This document shows, in pieces, positions 56,753-64,000 of a stretch of DNA of 64,000 nt (position 1 is its first letter; every line of letters starts with the position of its first letter). The position numbers and the translations under genes were made by a program. The DNA comes from Platanthera guangdongensis (lineage: Eukaryota > Streptophyta > Magnoliopsida > Asparagales > Orchidaceae). Below the pieces are notes generated by a model, which was given only the letters and a program-made list of their open reading frames with translations, did not search any database and was not told the DNA's origin. Location of the stretch: positions 170,023,220-170,087,219 of the forward strand of contig CM077162.1 of assembly GCA_039583875.1 (NCBI GenBank). Direction: 5' to 3'.

Positions 56753-58192
56753 ACAGTGGTGTGTAATTGGGTCTTTATCATTAAACATACTCTTTATGGG
56801 ACAATTGACCGTCTTAAAGTCCGTCTGGTGGCTCATGAGTTTACTCAGCAACAGGGTCTAGATTATAAAGAAACATTCTCTGTCATGGCCAAACTCAGCA
56901 CGGTTCGTGTCCTCCATTCAGTGGTTGCGCATCGCCATTAACCCTTATATCAAATGGATATCAAGAATGCCTTTCTGAATGGTGATTTGCAAGAAATCGT
57001 CTACATGCAGCAATCTCCGGGGTTTGAGACCACGGGGGAGTCCCGGGTTTGTCACCTCAAAAAATCGATTTATGGTCTCAAAAAATTCTCTCGGGCATGG
57101 TTCGATAAATTCAGTAGAGTTGTACAAGAGATTGGTTTTACTCGGAGCTCGGCAGATTTCTCTCTGTTTACTCGACATCACACAACAGACACTATACTTC
57201 TCTTAGTAAATGTCGACGACATCCTAATCACAAGTGATAACCCAAAGGGAATACAAATGATCAAAAAGCATCTGAGCTCTTTGTTTCATACAAAAGATCC
57301 GGGGAACCTCAGATACTTCCTCGGCCTTGAGATCGCGAGACGATCAGAGGGTCTTGTCCTATCTCAACGGAAGTATTGTATCAACCTCCTTCAGGATACC
57401 AGATACTCCGGATGCAATCCGACCAAAACTCTCATGGATGTCAATCATAAGCTTTGTGCTGGATGCTCGAATGCAGATCCTCTTCTCTCAAATCCGGAAT
57501 ACTATTGACGTCTTGTTGGAAAAATAATTTACCTAACGTTTGCAAGACCTGACATATCCTTTGGGGTTGGGGTTGTCAGCAGATTTATGCACTCTCTTCT
57601 GATGTCTCATTTACAGGATATCGAACGCATCATAAGATATTTAAAAAAAGCTCAAGGTTAAGGGCTGGTATATACAAAATCTCTTCTACTCCTACTCCAA
57701 CTCTTGTTGCGTATTTAGTTACAGATTATGCTGGATCGCTGGATGATCGACACTCTACCAGTGGATTGTGTACCTAGTTGGGAGGTAATCCTATTATTTG
57801 GTGTAGTAAGAAACAAGCTGTTGTTACTCGATCTTCATCGGCTGAAGTTGAGTATCGATCAATGACGTCTGTTGTATCCAAGCTTACTTGACTCGAGAGT
57901 CTCCTAGGTGATATGAGAGTAAAACTTTTCTCACCATCTACCTTACTCTATGGCAGTCAAGCTGTTATACACATAGCTAAGAATCCGTTCTTCCACAAAA
58001 GAACAAAACACATTGAAGTTTATTGTCACTTTGTCACAGAGAAAGTTCAAATGAAGAAACTAGAGTTGAGACATGTTCCGGCTACTGACCAAGTTGTTGA
58101 TATTATTACAAAGGCTCTGCCTAGTACTCTATTCTATAAGTTCTTGTCCAATCTTGCTGCCTATGACTTGTATGCTCCAGCTTGCGGGCGAT
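56753..58192 (+). pseudogene. copia C RT and RNase H
   Basis: RT: GTIDRLKVRLVAHEFTQQQG near 56798-56860, QMDIKNAFLNGDLQEIVY near 56951-57005, SIYGLKKFSRAWFDKF near 57066-57110. The active site reads NVDDILITS near 57208-57234, Tyr to Asn in YVDD. RNase H: DVNHKLCAGC near 57437, YLVGGNPIIWCSKKQAVV near 57772-57825, and the tail to LPSTLFYKFLSNLAAYDLYAPACG at 58192. The 184-codon stretch 56954-57508 is uninterrupted; elsewhere there are stops and frameshifts. Confidence 0.88.
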
Positions 58193-58395
58193 TGTTAGAA
58201 AAGATATTGTAAAGACCCTTCTAAATGACCCATTTATTTTCTTTCCCTCTTGTTGTATTTGTCCCACATTGTGTATAAGGGACTCTTCTCCCCTTTTCCT
58301 TCTATAAATATGTACTCATATATTGTATTTACATACAGAAGAAGTATATACAAGGTAGATCGTTCTGTTCCTCTTTTCATGTGTACTTCTCTACA
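58193..58395 (+). repeat. 3' LTR of copia C (203 bp)
   Basis: TGTTAGAAAAGAT after the PPT CTTGCGGGCGA; TATA box TCTATAAATATG near 58302; ends TTCTCTACA. The terminal bases match the D LTR (TGTTAGAAA...CTACA). Confidence 0.75.
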
Positions 58396-58419
58396 GAGTC
58401 CAAGATAACATGGGTGTTA

Positions 58420-59092
58420 ACTAACTTTTAATGGCTTGCGCAGGCGAGTCACTGTCTTTGCATAAACCAGCTGTGTTATTTGGAGTGTGGCTGCTCCAAA
58501 CATATTACTGGGCATAAAGAACTGTTGGAACACTATGAGGCCATGGATGACCCTAAGGTAATCATTGGTGATTCTGATTGTGGTCAAACTAATGGATATG
58601 ATATGATTAGAATTTGAGACATTTCATTCTCTAAAGTAGATTTTGTTGAAGAACTTCAACGTATTCTCATAAGTATAAGTCAGTTGTGTGATGGTGAACT
58701 ATAAAGTTGTATTCACTAACAATCTATGTCAAATAGTTAACATTAAAACAGATGCATTGATGTTATTTGGTTTTAGGAAAGGCAATGTGTATGTGGTTGA
58801 TTTTAGCTTTAATGCAAAAGAAATCTGTCTATTCAATGCTGCTATGGACAAGAATGAGCTATATGACATATGAGCCTTTGTCACCGAAACTATAAGATCA
58901 TAGCCAAGTTTGTTAAGGAAAATCTAGTTAGGGACTTACCAAAACGTAAGTAGAAAATTAAATCCATGTAGAGTTTGCTAATTATGCTAACAAACTAAAT
59001 CATCATTCAAACTAATTAATAAGAATGATTCACCTAGAATTCTTTATCTGTCGCATATGAACCTATTTGGTCCAATCTCCAGTCAGTGCTTA
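58420..59092 (+). pseudogene. Sirevirus-type copia M, protease to integrase start
   Basis: Protease: ECGCSKHITGHKELLEHYEAM near 58480-58545 (SGCSRHMTG family), VIIGDSDCGQTNGYDMI near 58560-58610, then RILISISQLCDGEL near 58660-58702. Next: KVVFTNNLCQIV and FGFRKGNVYVVDF near 58695-58805. GAG-pre-integrase: LCHRNYKIIAKFVKENLVRDLPK near 58870-58945. Integrase start: LYLSHMNLFGPISSQ near 59045-59085. It breaks off exactly at the Harbinger TTA target and should resume beyond the right edge. Frameshifts and stops are numerous. Confidence 0.8.
59090..59092. repeat. TTA target site at Harbinger left end
   Basis: TTA precedes GAGCATCTCC. PIF/Harbinger elements duplicate a 3-bp TWA target; the other copy is outside the window. 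Confidence 0.75.
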
Positions 59093-59110
59093 GAGCATCT
59101 CCAACGGGGG
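59093..59110 (+). repeat. left terminal inverted repeat of Harbinger
   Basis: GAGCATCTCCAACGGGGG. It matches the GAGCATCTCCAAC consensus of plant PIF/Harbinger termini; the paired right end is not in the window, so the length is approximate. Confidence 0.75.
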
Positions 59111-59204
59111 ATCTCTATATTTACAGATCCCCTTGTACTGTGTTCTCCAAATATGGAGAACATGGAGAATCAACTCCAACCATGTTCTCCATATTTGGAG
59201 AACA
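59106..59204. repeat. subterminal palindromes of Harbinger
   Basis: GGGGATCT...AGATCCCC (59106-59131), then two 22-bp near-palindromes TGTTCTCC...GGAGAACA at 59141-59162 and 59183-59204 that are reverse complements of each other. Such subterminal motifs can be transposase binding sites. Confidence 0.7.
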
Positions 59205-60083
59205 TGATTTTTTAATATTATTTAAATAATTTTAAAATATAAATATTTTTAAAATATTATATTATATTAATTTTTAAGTTTTTTAAATTTAAAATTTAAT
59301 TGCATAAATAAAATAAAATAAACATTATATAGTTCTAACAAAATATTACATTTGAAAATAATGCTAAAATTCTGGGAGGTCATCATCGGGTTCGCTACGA
59401 ATTCCGCGTGCGCTTCCCCTGTGTTGTTCTCCTACATACCCGGGAACTCCATGGTCGCTTCCTCCATACTGGCTTCCTTCGTGCTGGTGTCCTCCGGATC
59501 GAGCTCAACCATATTGGTCTCCTCCATATAGGCTTCCGTCGACCGTCGTACTGACTTCCTCCAAAACGAGGCCCTCCAAATTGAAGTCCTCCAAACTGAG
59601 ACCCTCCAAATTGAGGCCCTCCAAATTGAGGTCCTCCATGTGGGTCTCCTACATAGTGACTTCCTTCATATTGGTTTCCTGCATGCTGGCCGACTCCAAA
59701 CTGATGTCCTCCACTCCTGCATATTGGTCACCTCTATGCTGGGCTTCCGCTGTACTGGCTTCCTCCGTGCTGACTTCCTCCATATTCGGTTCCTTCTAGT
59801 GATGATGATCCTCTAAATAGGGATTGTTTAATGTTTTTATTCATAATTTCTTGTTTTTCTGTCGAAAATATTGCCGCTCTGGAGTTCCTTTTATGCTATC
59901 CAAGTCTATCATCATAATATCATGATCTTGTTTAGCACTCTGAAGCTCTAATTTTTTCTTTTCATTTTCGACCTTTAACTTCAGCAGTTTATTCATGGAA
60001 GACCTATCCTTTGCTCGTTGTTCTTACCCTCTTTTCAGAAACTCTAAGATTTCTTCATTTGCTTTTGTTTGTGTTTCCATACC

Positions 60084-60088
60084 ACAAC
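60084..60088. repeat. target-site duplication of solo LTR (ACAAC)
   Basis: ACAAC at 60084-60088 and 62071-62075 flank TGTAACAACCCC...CGTGACA. Confidence 0.9.
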
Positions 60089-62070
60089 TGTAACAACCCC
60101 ACTATTATAACAATAATAATAATTATTATTATTATTATAAACAAAGACTTAACACAATACCTAAACCTACCCCCCTTCTTTAAAAAGAACCGAACCGGTG
60201 CTCAAATCCCGCAACCCGCATCCCGCATCCCGCAGGAAATCCCGATCCCGCCTCCTTCGCCCCCGTCGGCTCAGTCTCGCCGCTCCCGCACCCCGTCGAC
60301 CCCCCGACGCCTTCTCCTCCTCCTGTGTTGGCTGTTTCTGCCTCCGCTTAACTTCACCGCCTCCTTCTGCACCCTCCGTTGCTCTGGCCGACAGGAGATC
60401 AGCCTCCTTTGCGTCCCCTAGTGCCGACTGTCCTCTTCATCAAGGCAGCAACCATCTCTTTCTCCTCCAAGGGGTTGACAACCACTGTCTCTCCATCCGA
60501 CGACCTCTTCCGCTCCGTTTGGGTTGGTGCTTACGAGAGGGATGACTAGGGTTTCCTCCCCTCTCCTCCTTGTGCCGGGATTTGGCTTCTCTTGGGTAAG
60601 AAAACTCATCTTGCCTCCTAAGTTCCGTTTTCTCTTAATTTGTTTGCTAATTTTCGCTCCCCAATCGATGTAATCGCGTCGATTCAACGTTTGTTCGTCG
60701 TATATTCGACTAATCCTGTCTTATTTGTGTTTACGATGCCGCTCTTCAGGTCTAGTGGTGGAATCACTCCAAGCCCTCTCTGAATTAGGGTTTTTTTCGC
60801 ATCCAAACGCCGCCAAAATTCCCGATCCCTCGCGGTAGCCTCTTCTCCCCTCACTCTCGAGGGAGGTAAATTCCTAAACTCCTCTCATGTTGTGTAGCGC
60901 TGTCATCAAATTCGTGTGCAAGTGTAGAAACCTTATTATTGCTTTGAAGTACATTTTTGATCTTGGAACATGTTTAGCTATAGTCATTAATCTCGCTTGC
61001 GCCATTTAGCTGTCGCTAGCGTTTTCGACGTCACCTTAAGACAAGTAGAGAATCCCCTCTCACTTGCAAAACTTTAGATTTAATCTGGTTACCTGTTCTT
61101 TTACCAATGTTTTTTCTACAAAATTTTTAACTCTCATAATGTTGACATAACATAACATGATAAGTAACCACTTAAGTATGAAACATAAAGACAAATCCGT
61201 AGTTGTAAGCAAATACTTGAATTGTAGCGTCTAACTGGACATTTGTCTGTTGGCATGGTCACGACAAACAGAATTTCTTTTCCGATAAGACTTGCACATA
61301 GATCTGATCGTGAGTCATGTGCGCCTGCTATAGCACCTATACTTCATCGATCAGACTTACAACATTTTACATTAGGCTATACTCCGGAGTAGGCTAATCT
61401 TTCAGAAATGTCTGTTGACCTGCTTTTTGTTATGTTTGGTAGCTTCGTACATGATAGATCAGTACTCGAATATGTCTGTTTGATTTTGCTCACATTTTAA
61501 TTAATTAACTTGTTCATGTTTAAATCATAAGTTATAAGACATTTTCCTTCTGTCTTGAATTTGCCTTAGGTTTCGTGACTGCGCCGTCTGCCCCCTGAGC
61601 TACTTCCCGTTCAGCTGCAGCTTTGCTTGGAGATTTTTCCTTTGTAGTTGCTTGCATCAGGTTTTATGTATTTGAATCCTTTACTGTCTGTTCGTTTATC
61701 ATGTACTAGTTATGGTAAGACATTTTCTTTTGAATCATGGACAACTCGTAGGATGTTTCTGATGTACTAGATCGTTTTATTTATGACATTTTCATTACTG
61801 TTGTTATTGCATTTACTTCTAATTCAGCAATGTGTGTGGCATTAAATTTTTTAAGAAAATACATGTGCATTAATTCTCTCTGTTTTAAAACTTTAAGCGC
61901 TTCCGTACATTTATACTCAATAAATTGTTCAAATCAAATAACTATTTTTCTAAAACTATTTTCAATATCATTGCATCCGCCTTAACAGGAATGGTTCTTT
62001 TCCGCCCATGCTTGTGACATCACGGCCCGCCCGAAGCGCACGTTCACCTTTGTCGAGACGGGTCGTGACA
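60089..62070 (+). repeat. solo gypsy LTR (1982 bp)
   Basis: It starts TGTAACAACCCC, ends GGGTCGTGACA, is flanked by a perfect 5-bp duplication and has no PBS, PPT or coding region inside. The TGTAAC start and ~2 kb size are like the Tekay-type LTRs of A and H. An AAT/ATT microsatellite is at 60113-60140. Open frames at 60011-60687 are composition effects. It formed by recombination between the two LTRs of a former element. Confidence 0.88.
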
Positions 62071-62401
62071 ACAACTCTTACAACTAACTTGTCTCCTCCG
62101 TTCTTTTCTTTCTTTCTCCAAGTAGGTCGAGTATTTGAAATTGATATTGGAGATTCTTCATCAGCAATGCTATAAGGGTTCATTTCATTACTGTCTGTGT
62201 TTATGTCTATACGGCTCCGTTGTGTGGGAGAGTTAGAATCAAAATCTTGCGAGATGTCTTCATACTGAAAGTTCTTACCAGCTGTAGCCCCAGAATGATC
62301 TATCCACTTTTCAGTATTTTCAAGATTGACCAAACATAATCAAACAAGAAACCTATTTTCTCGTTCGGATCTTCGCCGTACAAGATTTTTGCTTGATTAA
62401 G

Positions 62402-62498
62402 CTACCAAAAAATAACAATTACAGTAACATATAAATTCTTGTATCTAATATATAAAAATAACAATTACAGCTACAAAAAATAACAATTACAGTAACAC
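62402..62498 (-). other. intron of Harbinger ORF1 (97 bp)
   Basis: ATTGTAG/GTGTTACTG ... TTTTGGTAG/CTTAATC. It joins SGASEMDIV to LNQAKILYGEDP, two blocks that are adjacent in PIF ORF1 proteins. It contains short TAACAATTACAG repeats. Confidence 0.75.
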
Positions 62499-62828
62499 CT
62501 ACAATATCCATTTCAGATGCACCGCTCGGATCTTTTGCTCAATCTGTCGAATGCATTCTCTAAATTTGCTAGCCTTGCTTGCTAACAATGACCAGCGACA
62601 TGAGAGATTTTGGAGTTCTCTGTCCTGAGCAAGTAGTCAGTCTTCTGTTATGAAATATAACAGAAACTTTTTCCCACATCTTGTGTTCTTTTTGATTGCT
62701 ACTCATAACTGGGTCTTCAGAGACCTCAAACCATGCATAGCATAATGCTTGATCTTCTTTCACTGAAAATGTTGTTCCTCGACTGTAAATCATGCTCCAC
62801 AATGTTTGCTCTTCTTATTGGTGAGGTA

Positions 62829-63323
62829 CTTATAAAACATGCTGGAGATAAGAATCCAATGCAGTGGATGAGGTGACATGAGAATCTGATGCTTGTGATG
62901 AAGTGACATGTGATAGGTATCCAATGTTGCTCATAACACAAGGCAGAGAGAACACGAGGAATTGGAACTCAACAAGGTCGGCTCGACGTTCGTCGAGCTC
63001 TGCTCGATGATTTTGTAAAACTGAGCTTGACGAAAATCATCGAGCTCTATTCGACGATTTCGTCGAGCTGAGCTTGACGATTTCGTCAAGCAGAGCTGGA
63101 CAAAAATCGTCGAGCTCAGCTCAACGATTTTGGTCCTGCCATGTCGACTGGACATGAGAATCCAATGTTTGTCATAAAGTGACATGTGATAGGTATCCAA
63201 TGCTGGAGATAATAATCCAATACTGATGATGACGTGACATGGGAATCCAATATTGGATTTTAGAATCCAATGCTGATGAAGTGACAGAGAATCCAATGTT
63301 TGATCTAAAAAAATCCTATATAA
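62829..63323. promoter_or_regulatory. divergent promoter between ORF1 and transposase
   Basis: TTATAAA at 62829-62836 (a TATA box read leftwards toward ORF1, about 30 bp from its first ATG) and TATATAA at 63317-63323 (about 53 bp before the transposase ATG 63376). Between them lies repeat-rich sequence (62840-63300). Confidence 0.65.
62845..63300. repeat. degenerate minisatellite with inner TCGAGCTC block
   Basis: Around eight variants of a ~30-bp unit built from GAATCCAATG and GATGAAGTGACATG, for example GTGACATGTGATAGG at two places (62906 and 63180). The series is interrupted at about 62968-63140 by a second repeat family made of TCGTCGAGCT, GAGCTTGACGA and their reverse complements, about five copies. 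Confidence 0.75.
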
Positions 63324-63375
63324 GCATCATTTTTCTTCTCATCTTCAGGCTAACTATCTTTCCTTCATAGAAATA

Positions 63376-64000
63376 ATGAACTACGGAGTAGAGTCATCTC
63401 ATTTACGATCTTCATCGTTTTCCGATGATGAATTATTTTATCAGTAAAATCAAAAGTGGAAAGAAGAGACATCTGAATGGGAGCAAGAAAATGAAATTTT
63501 GACATGTGCTTATAACTCCAATACAGCTCAACTTCATGAAAATGAACTTCCGAGACGTCGAGGTTCAATACCCGGTCACGTGGTAATCAATTGGGGCAGG
63601 ATTGAAGGTGATACTAGACTGTGGAATGACTACTTCTCCGATCATCCCACATATGTGGAAACATATTTTTGAAGAAGATTTCTCATGAAAAAGAATTTAT
63701 TCCTTCGTATTGTTGCCGCGGTGCCGGAGCACAATAATTTCTTCATGCAAAAGAAGGATGAGATTGGTAATCTTGGATTGTACACTTTACAAAAAATAAC
63801 AGCAGCATTCCGTATGTTGGCATATGGAACATCAGGTGATAACTGCGATAAATATATTTGAATCGGTGAGTCAACCGTGATTAAATGTTTGAAAAGATTT
63901 TGTAGGGAGATTGTACAAGTGTACAAAAAAGAATATTTGAGATATCCCAATGCCAACGATGTTGCTAAATTATTATAAAAAGCTGAAGAACGAGGATTTC
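63376..64000 (+). pseudogene. PIF/Harbinger transposase (HARBI1-like), N-terminal part
   Basis: One continuous frame from ATG 63376 to the window edge (208 codons) with four stops at 63445 (TAA), 63670 (TGA), 63859 (TGA) and 63976 (TAA). Recognisable blocks: NDYFSDHPTYVETYF and RFLMKKNLFLRIV; FFMQKKDEIGNLGLYTLQK; ITAAFRMLAYGTSGDNCDKY; IGESTVIKCLKRFCREIV; YLRYPNANDVAKLL; KAEERGF. These are the N-terminal helical region of plant HARBI1-like DDE transposases. The first catalytic Asp should follow KAEERGF just outside the window. A TATA box lies upstream and no frameshift is seen. All four stops are one C-to-T change from CAA or CGA codons, so decay is recent or light. Confidence 0.92.

Larger units (their letters stand above)
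56753..58395 (+). mobile_element. Ty1/copia fragment C, 5'-truncated
   Basis: It starts abruptly in RT (CNWVFIIKHTLYG) and runs through RNase H, PPT and a 3' LTR. It is closely related to D and K. Gag, protease, integrase and the 5' LTR are missing, having been replaced by gypsy L at the junction. Confidence 0.85.
59374..62802 (-). pseudogene. Harbinger ORF1 (Myb/SANT-like), interrupted by LTR
   Basis: The first exon starts about 62802 with RGTTFSVKEDQALCYAWFEVSEDP (trihelix/SANT-like) and ends DPSGASEMDIV. After an intron (62402-62498) come LNQAKILYGEDPNEKIGF and DYVWSILK, then a Ser/Asn-rich stretch and RPTWRKKEKNGGDKL. The solo LTR 60089-62070 splits it. The C-terminal part (60083-59374) has a coiled region (LLKLKVENEKKKLELQSAKQDHDIM), then Gly/Gln/Tyr/Phe-rich repeats of the form GGPQFGG, ending DDDLPEF and a stop at 59374. 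Known role: ORF1 is the DNA-binding partner required with the transposase. Stops and frameshifts (for example near 60030 and 59540) mark it as dead. Confidence 0.85.
59093..64000 (+). mobile_element. PIF/Harbinger DNA transposon, right end outside window
   Basis: Left terminus GAGCATCTCCAACG (typical PIF/Harbinger) next to TTA, ORF1 with a Myb/SANT-like domain on the minus strand, a divergent promoter region, and the transposase on the plus strand running off the window. A solo gypsy LTR (60089-62070) is inserted in ORF1. The element itself sits in copia M. Confidence 0.9.

Noticed and set aside
56261..56851. 196-codon Ser/Pro-rich minus-strand frame
   Set aside because: It is antisense to the Glu-rich linker of L and to the C start; GAG/GAA codons read backwards give Ser/Leu/Pro.
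60011..60687. Frames of 89-136 codons near a CCCGCATCC repeat
   Set aside because: They lie inside the solo LTR, overlap in several frames and have no recognisable domain.
1..64000. tRNA or rRNA genes
   Set aside because: The only tRNA-like matches are the short initiator-Met complements that serve as primer binding sites; no cloverleaf or rRNA core was recognised by eye.

Overview
The window reads as plant (angiosperm) heterochromatin built almost entirely of transposable elements. Every protein I can recognise is from a plant LTR retrotransposon (Ty1/copia, or Ty3/gypsy chromovirus and Tat types) or a PIF/Harbinger DNA transposon. I see no ordinary host gene, rRNA, tRNA or CRISPR array. 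Letters A-M are labels used only in this annotation.

Layout. 1-3730: copia K (+), 5' end outside the window. 3990-8097: Tekay-like gypsy J (-), cut off inside integrase. 8098-9658: Sirevirus-like tail and LTR. 9659-38800: a nested stack. Copia I (+) is split by gypsy chromovirus G (-, 10165-36862). G is split in its coding region by gypsy H (-, 14392-23409) and in its 5' LTR by gypsy A (+, 26393-36545). A carries a 674-bp hAT-like MITE in its 3' LTR. H, A and the MITE have exact target-site duplications, and G has one with a single mismatch. 40143-47724: copia E (+), split by copia D (-, 41745-47073, duplication AGATG). 47725-49793: copia scraps and the 5' LTR plus leader of copia F. 49794-53505: gypsy B (+). 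53991-56752: Tat-type gypsy L, joined to a 5'-truncated copia C (56753-58395). 58420-59092: Sirevirus-like M, entered at a TTA by a PIF/Harbinger transposon that runs off the right edge. That transposon holds ORF1 (-), a solo gypsy LTR and the transposase (+).

How the parts work together. Each LTR element has or had LTR, PBS (initiator-Met tRNA type wherever visible), gag, protease, RT, RNase H, integrase (copia order: integrase before RT), PPT and LTR. All the coding regions are decayed by stops and frameshifts. RT catalytic Asp pairs are intact in A, H, D and I but altered in K, C, B, J and G. By-eye LTR differences are about 11-12% for G and about 7% for H, A and D, which agrees with the nesting order.

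Most notable: the Tekay-like elements A, J, B and H carry short GT...AG intervals at shared positions in gag and just before protease, and removing them rejoins the reading frame in A and H. Other points of interest are the hairpin-array MITE, a CRM-like reading frame in G that runs through the PPT into the 3' LTR, and a Harbinger element whose transposase frame is spoiled only by four C-to-T-type stops.
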